DNA of 64,000 nucleotides from Vibrio maritimus (lineage in GTDB: Bacteria; Pseudomonadota; Gammaproteobacteria; Enterobacterales; Vibrionaceae). Each line of letters starts with the position of its first letter. The stretch's first letter is position 1. The stretch covers positions 53,053 through 117,052 of the forward strand of contig JYJJ01000001.1 of the NCBI GenBank assembly GCA_003263775.1. The letters run 5' to 3'. The notes beneath the pieces are model-generated. The model searched no databases. It saw only the letters and a list, made by a program, of their open reading frames with translations, and had not been told where the DNA came from. The position numbers and the translations under genes were made by a program. Below, piece after piece: positions 28,514 to 35,480 of this stretch.

Positions 28514-29383
28514 TTGAGAGCTGTGTTGAATGTTTTGAATTCGAATCAAGTTATTCCCAACATACGTATGATGATACCGTCACTAACCAAGACGGAGCAG
28601 TCGATTGCAGAGAACTTTTTGCTGCCACACTTCATGCAGAAGTCGACCTCTATTAATGAGGTAGCTGAGCGTTTAAGTGTCTCGCCTGCACTGATCGTAA
28701 AGGTATCTAAAAAGTTAGGATTCAGCGGCTTTAAGCAGTTGAAGGAGTCGCTCTATGCTCAGAGTGAGACCCAAACTTATGCGCCAAGCGAGCGTTTATT
28801 GCCTGACGACAGTGCTGAGAAGATTGTCTCTAAGGTGCTACAGAACTCCATCAATGCGCTGACTGAAATCTTGAATTTTGTCGATGTGGCTATGGTTGAT
28901 GCCGCCGCCGAAGCACTGTTGAAAGCGCGCAACATAGAGCTGTTCGCTGTTGGCGGATCGAGCATCATTTGCGAAGACTTTCAGCACAAGTTACTGAGAA
29001 TTGGCATTAAGTCTTCAGTGCCAAAAGATCGACATTTGATGCTGATGTCAGCGAGCATTATGAAAGAGCAAGATGTGGTGTTGGTGGTGTCGCATTCGGG
29101 ACAAACGGTTGATCTTATGGATGCAGTACGCCAGGCCAAGCGATCTGGAGCGACGGTGATTTCGATTACCAATAACTATCATGCTGAGCTTTCTTCACTG
29201 TCTGATATTCCCCTGTACGCGCCAGCGTCTCCCGAGCCAGTGCTCGGTAAGAATGGCACCGCAAGGCTGGTGAAATTGGCCATGATTGATAGCCTCTATG
29301 CAACCATGGCGAGCAAAATGCCATCGCTTGCCGAAGAGAGCCTGAGCAAGACCATTAAGGCCGTTGAGCGTTTACACCGTTAG
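28514..29383 (+). CDS. RpiR-family transcriptional regulator
   Basis: A 289-residue regulator: an N-terminal RpiR helix-turn-helix (about residues 20-95, with INEVAERLSVSPALIVKVSKKLGFSGFK split over the helices) and a C-terminal SIS sugar-phosphate isomerase domain (about 125-260, with VVSHSGQTVDLMD as phosphosugar-binding loop). In E. coli RpiR controls rpiB and allose genes, which fits this cluster. The TTG at 28514, with GAGGG seven bases upstream, is the likely start; later ATGs would truncate the first helix. It ends at a strong terminator. Confidence 0.88.
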   Translation: MRAVLNVLNSNQVIPNIRMMIPSLTKTEQSIAENFLLPHFMQKSTSINEVAERLSVSPALIVKVSKKLGFSGFKQLKESLYAQSETQTYAPSERLLPDDSAEKIVSKVLQNSINALTEILNFVDVAMVDAAAEALLKARNIELFAVGGSSIICEDFQHKLLRIGIKSSVPKDRHLMLMSASIMKEQDVVLVVSHSGQTVDLMDAVRQAKRSGATVISITNNYHAELSSLSDIPLYAPASPEPVLGKNGTARLVKLAMIDSLYATMASKMPSLAEESLSKTIKAVERLHR

Positions 29384-29410
29384 TTCACTGCTCAATCCGA
29401 CGCCAAAAAT

Positions 29411-29444
29411 AAGCCCATCAACCTTCCTAGGTTGATGGGCTTTT
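29411..29444 (+). terminator. Terminator of the PTS-GH32-RpiR operon
   Basis: A perfect 13-base-pair stem (AAGCCCATCAACC and complement), a six-base loop and a T-run. Confidence 0.92.
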
Positions 29445-29494
29445 CTATACTTGAAATCTCTATATGAAAGTTTTGTGACAGCGAAAAAAGATCC

Positions 29495-29522
29495 TTGACT
29501 CTTTTTTGTTGGGTTTTAATAT
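29495..29522 (+). promoter_or_regulatory. Promoter of the arsR-gapdh operon
   Basis: TTGACT (29495-29500) and TAATAT (29517-29522) are spaced 16 bp. The minus-10 overlaps the palindromic operator just downstream. Confidence 0.55.
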
Positions 29523-29541
29523 ATACGTATATCCATATATG
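29521..29541. promoter_or_regulatory. Probable ArsR operator
   Basis: A 12-bp perfect palindrome ATATACGTATAT is followed after one base by CATATATG, another palindrome. The A+T-rich symmetric sequence over the minus-10 and before arsR is the classic position for an ArsR repressor site. Confidence 0.6.
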
Positions 29542-29552
29542 AGTATTTAAAG

Positions 29553-29882
29553 ATGCTTCCACATGAGTTTTTTAAATTGATGTCCGATGAAACCCGTATT
29601 CGAACCCTACTTTGGGTATCGGCCAACGGCTCAGTCTGTGTCAACGATCTGGTGGAGGCGTTGGGAGAGAGCCAACCTAAGGTATCGAGGCACCTTGCTA
29701 TGCTAAGGCAAGCAGGTGTGCTCAAGGATACAAGGCAAGGGCAGCATGTCTTTTACAGCTTAGCTGAAGGGTTGCCGGGTTGGCTCTATCGAACATTGAA
29801 AGGGCTTGAGCAATCGAACTGTTTGCAAAGCGCCTATCAACTAAACTTTAACGAGCTTGCGTCATCATCAAACGATGCCTAG
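29553..29882 (+). CDS. arsR: ArsR-family arsenic-responsive repressor (first copy)
   Basis: A 109-residue winged-helix repressor. Helix-turn-helix: ESQPKVSRHLAMLRQAGV at about residues 39-56; wing TRQGQHVFYSL. The usual Cys-Val-Cys arsenite site is reduced to VCVNDL, with only Cys29; a second cysteine, Cys90, lies in the C-terminal tail. Arsenite binding could therefore use a different cysteine arrangement. It is the first gene of an operon that corresponds, from memory, to V. cholerae varR-G-H-J. Its DNA-binding helix resembles that of the ArsC-ArsR fusion at 23324-24073. Confidence 0.88.
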   Translation: MLPHEFFKLMSDETRIRTLLWVSANGSVCVNDLVEALGESQPKVSRHLAMLRQAGVLKDTRQGQHVFYSLAEGLPGWLYRTLKGLEQSNCLQSAYQLNFNELASSSNDA

Positions 29883-29929
29883 AGCTTGACGGTACAACCG
29901 AATATTTTACGTAATTAAGAGATTAAGTT

Positions 29930-30934
29930 ATGGCGATTAAAGTAGGTATTAACGGATTTGGTCGAATTGGCCGTTTGGCGCTTCGCGCAGCATTTGATTG
30001 GGACGAGTTAGAGTTCGTTTTGATTAATGACGTTGCAGGTGATGCAACCACACTCGGTCACCTATTGGAGTTCGATTCAGTACAAGGTACTTGGCATCAC
30101 GGTGTAGCGGTTGAAGGTGATGAGCTTGTGGTAAATGGCAAGCGCATTAAAACGACTCAAGAGCGCGATATCGATGCGATTGATTGGTCTGGCTGTGATG
30201 TTGTGATTGAAGCAACAGGTGTGCACCGTAAAACTGAATTCCTAAACAAATACCTAGATCAAGGCGTTAAGCGTGTCGTGGTGTCTGCGCCAGTGAAAGA
30301 AGAAGGCATTGCCAACATTGTTGTCGGTGTGAATGACGAAATCTTTGATGCAGCGGCTCACCGCATCGTGACAGCAGCATCTTGTACCACGAACTGCATT
30401 GCGCCTGTAGTGAAGGTGATTCACGAGAAACTGGGTATCGAGCAGTCGTCTTTCACGACTATCCACGACCTAACCAACACGCAAACTATCCTTGATGCGC
30501 CGCACAAAGACTTGCGTCGTGCTCGCGCATGCGGCATGAGCCTTATCCCAACTACTACCGGCAGCGCAACGGCTATCGTTGAAATCTTCCCTGAGCTAAA
30601 AGGCAAGATTAACGGCCACGCGGTACGTGTACCTCTAGCGAATGCATCACTCACTGACATCATCTTTGACGTTAAGCGCGATACAACAGCTGAAGAGGTT
30701 AACGCACTTCTTAAGGAAGCATCACAAGGCGAGCTAAAAGGCATCCTTGGTTTTGAAGAGCGTCCGCTGGTTTCTATCGATTACCGTGGCGACCAACGTT
30801 CAACCATCGTTGATGCGCAATCGACTATGGTGGTTGGTACTCGCATGGTGAAAATCTACGCGTGGTATGACAATGAAATGGGCTATGCAACGCGCACAGC
30901 AGAATTGGTTCGTAAAGTCGGTCTAGCGGGGTAA
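29930..30934 (+). CDS. ArsJ-associated glyceraldehyde-3-phosphate dehydrogenase
   Basis: A 334-residue GAPDH with Rossmann motif [10 protein letters not shown] and catalytic Cys152 in SCTTNC. In ars operons this isozyme uses arsenate in place of phosphate to form unstable 1-arseno-3-phosphoglycerate, which ArsJ exports. The arsenic role is inferred from its neighbours: arsR upstream, arsJ downstream. It is not the housekeeping gapA by context. Its stop overlaps the next start (TAATG), so the two are translationally coupled. It corresponds to the GAPDH of the V. cholerae var operon. Confidence 0.9.
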   Translation: MAIKVGINGFGRIGRLALRAAFDWDELEFVLINDVAGDATTLGHLLEFDSVQGTWHHGVAVEGDELVVNGKRIKTTQERDIDAIDWSGCDVVIEATGVHRKTEFLNKYLDQGVKRVVVSAPVKEEGIANIVVGVNDEIFDAAAHRIVTAASCTTNCIAPVVKVIHEKLGIEQSSFTTIHDLTNTQTILDAPHKDLRRARACGMSLIPTTTGSATAIVEIFPELKGKINGHAVRVPLANASLTDIIFDVKRDTTAEEVNALLKEASQGELKGILGFEERPLVSIDYRGDQRSTIVDAQSTMVVGTRMVKIYAWYDNEMGYATRTAELVRKVGLAG

Positions 30935-31431
30935 TGATGATGCATCCAACATGGGAACTAAACGTCGATAACGCAGCCTTGGTGTTAACGCCTTGTCCAG
31001 GTACCAAAGAGGCGTCATTAGATGAATCACTAGCTCAACTTAAAGAGCAAGGTGTCACGGTTATCGTTACCGCTCTGGATAATCACGAGATGGCAGAAGC
31101 AGGCGTCTCTGAGCTTGGAGAAAAAGCACAGGCGCTAGGCATTAAGTGGTTCCAAACGCCAATTGAAGATGATCGCGCACCTGGTACTGAGTTCGCAGCT
31201 GACTGGAAAGCAATCTCACCAGAACTGCATCAAGCGGTAGAAGCGGGCGAGAAAATTGCGATGCACTGCATGGGCGGTTCGGGTCGTACCGGTCTTCTTG
31301 CGGCAAATCTGCTGCTTGAGAAAGGTTGGGAACTTGAGACGATTCGCCGTGAAGTCCAGGCACTACGCCCTGGTGCTTTCACCAAGCAGCCTCAAATTGA
31401 CTACGTAGAGAAGCTGGCTGCGACTTTCTAA
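30934..31431 (+). CDS. Dual-specificity/CDKN3-like phosphatase of the arsenate operon
   Basis: A 165-residue cysteine phosphatase-fold protein. The P-loop HCMGGSGRTG gives Cys112 and Arg118 (HCx5R), and the acid is likely Asp79 or Asp80 in PIEDDRAP. It resembles CDKN3/KAP-type phosphatases. Three consecutive ATG codons open the frame; the first overlaps the GAPDH stop. Tight coupling between GAPDH and arsJ implies a role in the same arsenate pathway, perhaps handling the arseno-phosphoglycerate intermediate. That role is inference. The same gene order exists in V. cholerae var (vc1068-1071), from memory. Confidence 0.82.
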   Translation: MMMHPTWELNVDNAALVLTPCPGTKEASLDESLAQLKEQGVTVIVTALDNHEMAEAGVSELGEKAQALGIKWFQTPIEDDRAPGTEFAADWKAISPELHQAVEAGEKIAMHCMGGSGRTGLLAANLLLEKGWELETIRREVQALRPGAFTKQPQIDYVEKLAATF

Positions 31432-31477
31432 TCGGAATCTCTTTAGCGAGTCAATTCAGTTAGAAAACTCAGCGAAT

Positions 31478-31500
31478 AAAGCCCTCTGATGAGGGCTTTT
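31478..31500 (+). terminator. Terminator or attenuator before arsJ
   Basis: A nine-base-pair stem AAAGCCCTC/GAGGGCTTT with a TGAT loop and a short T-run, placed within the operon between the phosphatase and arsJ. It may lower arsJ expression relative to the upstream genes. Confidence 0.8.
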
Positions 31501-31539
31501 ATCTCTGAATCCTTACCCCTGTTATTAGGCAGAAGAATT

Positions 31540-32760
31540 ATGTTGTCTAACCTTAGCAAAAGCGTTCGCCAGTATATGTTGGTGACGTTCAACTACTGGA
31601 ATTTCACCATTACCGATGGTGCCTTGCGAATGCTGGTGGTGCTTTACTTCCACGATCTCGGCTACAGTTCGCTTGCCATTGCCTCACTGTTTCTTTTTTA
31701 TGAGTTCTTTGGTGTGGTCACCAATCTTATTGGCGGCTGGTTAGGGGCGCGTTTAGGTCTTAACCGCACCATGAACATTGGTCTTGGGATGCAGATCTTT
31801 GCATTGTTAATGCTGGCAGTTCCAAGCACTTGGTTAACCATTCCGTGGGTGATGGCGGCTCAAGCGCTTTCAGGGATTGCTAAGGATCTGAATAAGATGA
31901 GTGCCAAAAGTGCCATCAAGACCTTGGTTCCAGATGAGCAGCAAGGCGCGCTTTATAAATGGGTGGCCATCTTGACTGGGTCAAAGAATGCGCTGAAAGG
32001 TGCAGGCTTTTTTATCGGTGGTTTATTGCTTTCGGTTCTTGGCTTCCAATATGCCGTTGCAGCAATGGCAGCAGTGCTGACACTGGTGTTTATTGGCAGC
32101 GTTATCAGCTTAGAGAGCGATATGGGTAAGGCTAAAGCGAAGCCTAAATTCAAACAGATCTTCTCGAAATCAGAGAGCATTAATATCTTATCCGCTGCGC
32201 GAATGTTCCTGTTTGGCGCTCGTGATGTTTGGTTTGTGGTTGCCTTGCCAATTTATCTTGGTTCTATCTTTGGTTGGGATCATACCTTAGTCGGTGGATT
32301 TCTAGCGTTATGGGTCATCGCTTATGGCGTGGTACAAGGCGTAGCACCAAAGATTACTGGCAAAGCGCAGGGCAGAGTGCCAGATGGCAGCGCTGCTATG
32401 TGGTGGGCGCTGGCGTTAGCCGTGGTCACAGGCATCATTGCTTACTGTGTTCAGATGCAATGGTATCCGCAAGTGGTGATTGTTGTCGGGCTGTTGATTT
32501 TTGGCGCTATCTTTGCGGTCAACTCATCCCTGCACAGCTATTTGATTGTGAGTTATGCAAAAGGCGATGGCGTGTCGATGGACGTCGGCTTCTACTACAT
32601 GGCTAATGCGATGGGGCGTTTGATCGGCACTGTGTTGTCTGGTTGGGTGTTCCAGGTTGCGGGTCTTGCGGCTTGCATGTGGGTGTCGTTTGCCTTCTTG
32701 GTACTCACGACGATTATCTCTATTCGCTTGCCTGGCGCGCCTAAAGCGGTTGCTGGATAA
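31540..32760 (+). CDS. arsJ: Organoarsenical efflux MFS transporter ArsJ
   Basis: A 406-residue major facilitator protein with about eleven or twelve helices. ArsJ exports 1-arseno-3-phosphoglycerate, the product of the linked GAPDH. Family features are the N-terminal VTFNYWNFTITDGALRML and DLNKMSAKSAIKTL. I chose ATG 31540 because a longer frame from 31489 would run through the preceding terminator hairpin. It is followed by a terminator, then arsR2 and acr3. Confidence 0.9.
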   Translation: MLSNLSKSVRQYMLVTFNYWNFTITDGALRMLVVLYFHDLGYSSLAIASLFLFYEFFGVVTNLIGGWLGARLGLNRTMNIGLGMQIFALLMLAVPSTWLTIPWVMAAQALSGIAKDLNKMSAKSAIKTLVPDEQQGALYKWVAILTGSKNALKGAGFFIGGLLLSVLGFQYAVAAMAAVLTLVFIGSVISLESDMGKAKAKPKFKQIFSKSESINILSAARMFLFGARDVWFVVALPIYLGSIFGWDHTLVGGFLALWVIAYGVVQGVAPKITGKAQGRVPDGSAAMWWALALAVVTGIIAYCVQMQWYPQVVIVVGLLIFGAIFAVNSSLHSYLIVSYAKGDGVSMDVGFYYMANAMGRLIGTVLSGWVFQVAGLAACMWVSFAFLVLTTIISIRLPGAPKAVAG

Positions 32761-32779
32761 CGGAATTGAATAAATAACA

Positions 32780-32812
32780 GAGTCAATCGTTAAAAGACGA
32801 TTGACTCTTTTT
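32780..32812 (+). terminator. Terminator of the arsR-arsJ operon
   Basis: An 11-base-pair stem (GAGTCAATCGT and complement), six-base loop, then five T. The inner part of the stem equals the ATCGT-N6-ACGAT element found at two other sites nearby. Confidence 0.88.
32786..32801. promoter_or_regulatory. ATCGT-N6-ACGAT element, copy 1
   Basis: ATCGT TAAAAG ACGAT. It lies inside the arsJ terminator stem and 45 bp from copy 2, so it may be both part of a terminator and an auxiliary operator for arsR2. Confidence 0.45.
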
Positions 32813-32830
32813 CGTTTCAGGCGTATGTTT

Positions 32831-32846
32831 ATCGTCAAAAGACGAT
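32831..32846. promoter_or_regulatory. ATCGT-N6-ACGAT element, copy 2: arsR2 operator
   Basis: ATCGT CAAAAG ACGAT, extended to a perfect 7-base-arm repeat TATCGTC/GACGATA at 32830-32847. It lies 12 bp before the arsR2 start, where an autorepressor would bind. Confidence 0.65.
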
Positions 32847-32858
32847 AGAGGATACACA

Positions 32859-33197
32859 GTGACCAGTTGTAGCGTTGAAAATCCAGACATGTTTATCGCC
32901 ACAGAGCAGCAGTTAGCCGCAGAAAAGAAGCTAGCCGCGCAAGCGAAGGCATTGTCGCACCCGGCGCGTATCCGAATTATCCGAATCTTGTCTGATTTAG
33001 AGCGGGCTGGTGGCTGCTTGAACAGTGACCTTGTATCGCAGTTGGGACTTGCCCAATCAACCGTTTCTGAGCATTTGCGGATACTTAAAGTGGCGGGGTT
33101 TATCAGTGCAGAATCAACACCACCGAAAGTCTGCTATCGCATACGGCGTGATGCGTTAAACGAGTTTTCTGCGTTGACCTTATCAACATTTGATTAG
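32859..33197 (+). CDS. ArsR-family repressor (second copy, acr3-linked)
   Basis: A 112-residue winged-helix repressor, clearly different from the first ArsR. Helix-turn-helix: LGLAQSTVSEHLRILKVAGF (about residues 62-81). Cysteines are Cys4, Cys53 and Cys92; Cys53 lies in GGCLNSDL ahead of the recognition helix, and the spacing suggests an arsenite site made from both N-terminal and core residues. It starts with GTG after GAGG. It is followed after 96 bp by acr3, which carries its own copy of the same operator, so it is probably a local regulator of acr3. Confidence 0.88.
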   Translation: MTSCSVENPDMFIATEQQLAAEKKLAAQAKALSHPARIRIIRILSDLERAGGCLNSDLVSQLGLAQSTVSEHLRILKVAGFISAESTPPKVCYRIRRDALNEFSALTLSTFD

Positions 33198-33256
33198 GCC
33201 AATTCGAATCAATAACATCAGTGAGTCGCAATGCCGACTTTTATTATCACTTAACT

Positions 33257-33272
33257 ATCGTTATTCGACGAT
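33257..33272. promoter_or_regulatory. ATCGT-N6-ACGAT element, copy 3: acr3 operator
   Basis: ATCGT TATTCG ACGAT, with an overlapping longer symmetry TATCGTTA/TTAACGATA reaching 33280. It lies 21 bp before the acr3 start. Confidence 0.6.
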
Positions 33273-33293
33273 TAACGATATTGGAGAGTTACC

Positions 33294-34349
33294 ATGTCTC
33301 AGCTAGCCATTGAGCAACCAAAAAAATTGGGATTTTTGGATAGATTCCTAACCTTGTGGATCTTTTTAGCAATGGGGTTTGGCGTGCTATTGGGCGTCGC
33401 TTTTCCAACTCAAATCGAAAGCTTGAATGAGTCAATGACGGTTGGCAGTACCAACGTACCGCTTGCTATTGGCCTTATCTTGATGATGTATCCACCGCTT
33501 GCCAAAGTGAATTACGGTTTGATGGGTAAGGTGCTGCAAGATAAGCAGGCTGTCACTCTCTCATTGGTGATGAACTGGTTGGTTGGTCCGATCTTGATGT
33601 TTGTGCTAGCCCTAACTTTCCTTGGCGATGAACCTAGCTTGATGACAGGTGTTATCTTGATTGGCCTCGCACGCTGCATTGCTATGGTATTGGTGTGGAA
33701 TGATATTGGTGGCGGTAACAAAGAATATGGCGCAGCCTTAGTCGCGCTTAACAGTGTATTCCAAATTATCACCTATAGCTTCTTGGCATGGCTATTCATT
33801 ACTGTGTTGCCACCTAAGTTTGGTTTCCAAGGGCAAGTGGTGGACATCTCGATGGCAGAGATTGCCGAGAGCGTAATGATCTATTTGGGTATCCCATTTT
33901 TGGCAGGCTTTTTGAGCCGCAAGATCTTAGTCGCGAAAAAAGGCGAGCAGTGGTACAACGACACTTTCATCCCAGCGGTATCACCGATCACTCTTATCGC
34001 GTTGCTTGCCACTATTGTGCTGATGTTTAGCCTTAAGGGCGAGATGATTGTAGAGCTACCAATGCAAGTGGTTCGTGTCGCGATTCCATTGACGATCTAC
34101 TTCTTCTTGATGTTCTTTGTAAGCTTCTTTGTGGCGAAAAAGATGGGCGTGCCATTCGATAAGAATGCGTCTATCGCTTATACCGCGACAGGAAATAACT
34201 TTGAACTGGCTATTGCTGTAGCGATTGCTGTATTTGGTTTGAACTCACCAGAGGCGTTTGCGGGCGTGATTGGGCCACTAATTGAAGTACCAGTGCTGAT
34301 TGCACTAGTGAACTTTACCTTAAAAATGAAGTCTCGCTATAACGCGTAA
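33294..34349 (+). CDS. acr3: Arsenite efflux permease Acr3
   Basis: A 351-residue ACR3-family (BASS superfamily) exporter with about ten helices. It expels arsenite with proton exchange. The essential conserved cysteine is Cys128 in LARCIAMVLVWND, and LMMYPPLAKVNYG is another family marker. GGAG lies before the ATG. It ends at a strong terminator. With the ArsC-ArsR fusion as the reductase it would complete an arsenate-to-arsenite export route beside the GAPDH/ArsJ route. Confidence 0.93.
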   Translation: MSQLAIEQPKKLGFLDRFLTLWIFLAMGFGVLLGVAFPTQIESLNESMTVGSTNVPLAIGLILMMYPPLAKVNYGLMGKVLQDKQAVTLSLVMNWLVGPILMFVLALTFLGDEPSLMTGVILIGLARCIAMVLVWNDIGGGNKEYGAALVALNSVFQIITYSFLAWLFITVLPPKFGFQGQVVDISMAEIAESVMIYLGIPFLAGFLSRKILVAKKGEQWYNDTFIPAVSPITLIALLATIVLMFSLKGEMIVELPMQVVRVAIPLTIYFFLMFFVSFFVAKKMGVPFDKNASIAYTATGNNFELAIAVAIAVFGLNSPEAFAGVIGPLIEVPVLIALVNFTLKMKSRYNA

Positions 34350-34356
34350 TGACAAT

Positions 34357-34386
34357 AAAAAATGGAGCGCTTGCGCTCCATTTTTT
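34357..34386. terminator. Bidirectional terminator, acr3 and the GGDEF gene
   Basis: AAAAAATGGAGCGC pairs with GCGCTCCATTTTTT with a very tight turn (TT, or a GCTTGC loop). It lies between the convergent genes. Confidence 0.92.
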
Positions 34387-34390
34387 ATAT

Positions 34391-35239
34391 TTAAGACGGA
34401 TTTTTTAAACGGACAGAACGCTTGGTATGTTTGGCTCGGTACATCGCGAGGTCGGCTTTTTTCAGCGTGATACGTAAACTGGTTTGATAGGGGGCATAAC
34501 CGATGCTGTGACAAAGCATGGGGTATTGAACAAAGTTATCACGAAACAAAACGGAGAGCTTATCTAGCGCTTGGTTTAGCCTTGCTTCATCTTTATCGTG
34601 GGTCAAAACCACGAACTCATCACCACCATATCGAACCAAAATATCCTGTCCGGAGAAAGCTTGACGCAAACAGCGTGCGAACCGCATCAATACGATGTCG
34701 CCCTCACTGTGGCCTGAACTATCGTTAACGTGTTTGAAGTTATCAAGGTCGATCACTACACAAAAACCAGAATGCCAGTTCACTGAGCTAAGGTAGGCCA
34801 GATTGTGCAGCTTGGTGAGGGGATCGGTATACGCCTTTTTTTCAAAAAACTTCACCTCATGATGTAAGTCGGACACATCAAAACTGGTGGTGTAAATGTA
34901 AGGTTCGCCATCAATGTACACTTTAAACTTCAGTACATTGAAGTAAGAGACAGAGTTTAAACCTTGAAACGTGAGAATTTTCGGCGCACATTGTCCTGCC
35001 TCTATGTATTCCAAGCTGGCATCGTGACACTCTTTGAGCATATCTCCGACGTTGCTTGGTACGAGTTTGGCTAATTGACTGGCATTGAGGCCTATAGGAT
35101 CTGCATCAGAGTATTGGCGTAACCATGCAGTGAATTGGTCGTTTAGATAAACGTATTGGTGCTGCGCATTGCGAATCGAAAGAAAGCCAGGGAAATGGCG
35201 AAATAGCGCCAACGCCTGTTGGTACGTCAAATCTGTCAC
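34391..35239 (-). CDS. PAS-GGDEF diguanylate cyclase
   Basis: A 282-residue soluble protein: a PAS-like sensor at about residues 10-125 (FPGFLSIRNAQHQYVYLNDQ) and a GGDEF domain at about 130-280. The active site is RYGGDEFVV (residues 203-211), so it should make cyclic-di-GMP. The inhibitory RxxD site five residues upstream is SGQD, with Arg replaced by Ser, so product feedback is probably lost. No signal peptide or membrane segment. It starts with GTG and no clear ribosome site, implying modest expression. A PilZ effector lies 5 kb away. Confidence 0.87.
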   Translation of the reverse strand: MTDLTYQQALALFRHFPGFLSIRNAQHQYVYLNDQFTAWLRQYSDADPIGLNASQLAKLVPSNVGDMLKECHDASLEYIEAGQCAPKILTFQGLNSVSYFNVLKFKVYIDGEPYIYTTSFDVSDLHHEVKFFEKKAYTDPLTKLHNLAYLSSVNWHSGFCVVIDLDNFKHVNDSSGHSEGDIVLMRFARCLRQAFSGQDILVRYGGDEFVVLTHDKDEARLNQALDKLSVLFRDNFVQYPMLCHSIGYAPYQTSLRITLKKADLAMYRAKHTKRSVRLKNPS

Positions 35240-35423
35240 TGCGAAATCTCATCGTTTCTTTCAACCTCGAAAGCGCTTGGCTAACAGAAGTTTCTGAAAG
35301 AGTTATAGTTTTTGAGTGCTTTCTATCATGCCTTTTGCATAGGAACTGTGATGCGTATCATTCTGTGACTAGTTCTCAAGGAAGTTCGTCCTCATTCTCA
35401 GTTATGAGACAAGGTGAACACAA

Positions 35424-35447
35424 AAAAAGCAGCTTTTGCTGCTTTTT
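35424..35447. terminator. Terminator of the acyltransferase gene
   Basis: A stem AAAAAGCAGC/GCTGCTTTTT with a TTTT loop. The A-run gives a T-run on the minus strand, 34 bp after the stop. Confidence 0.85.
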
Positions 35448-35480
35448 AGGTCGTTTAGACGTTCCTACCATTTAAGGCGT

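Noticed and set aside
32524..32838. Minus-strand ORF over the end of arsJ and the arsR2 operator
   Set aside because: It is the reverse shadow of arsJ with an Arg-rich composition and reads through the terminator palindrome.
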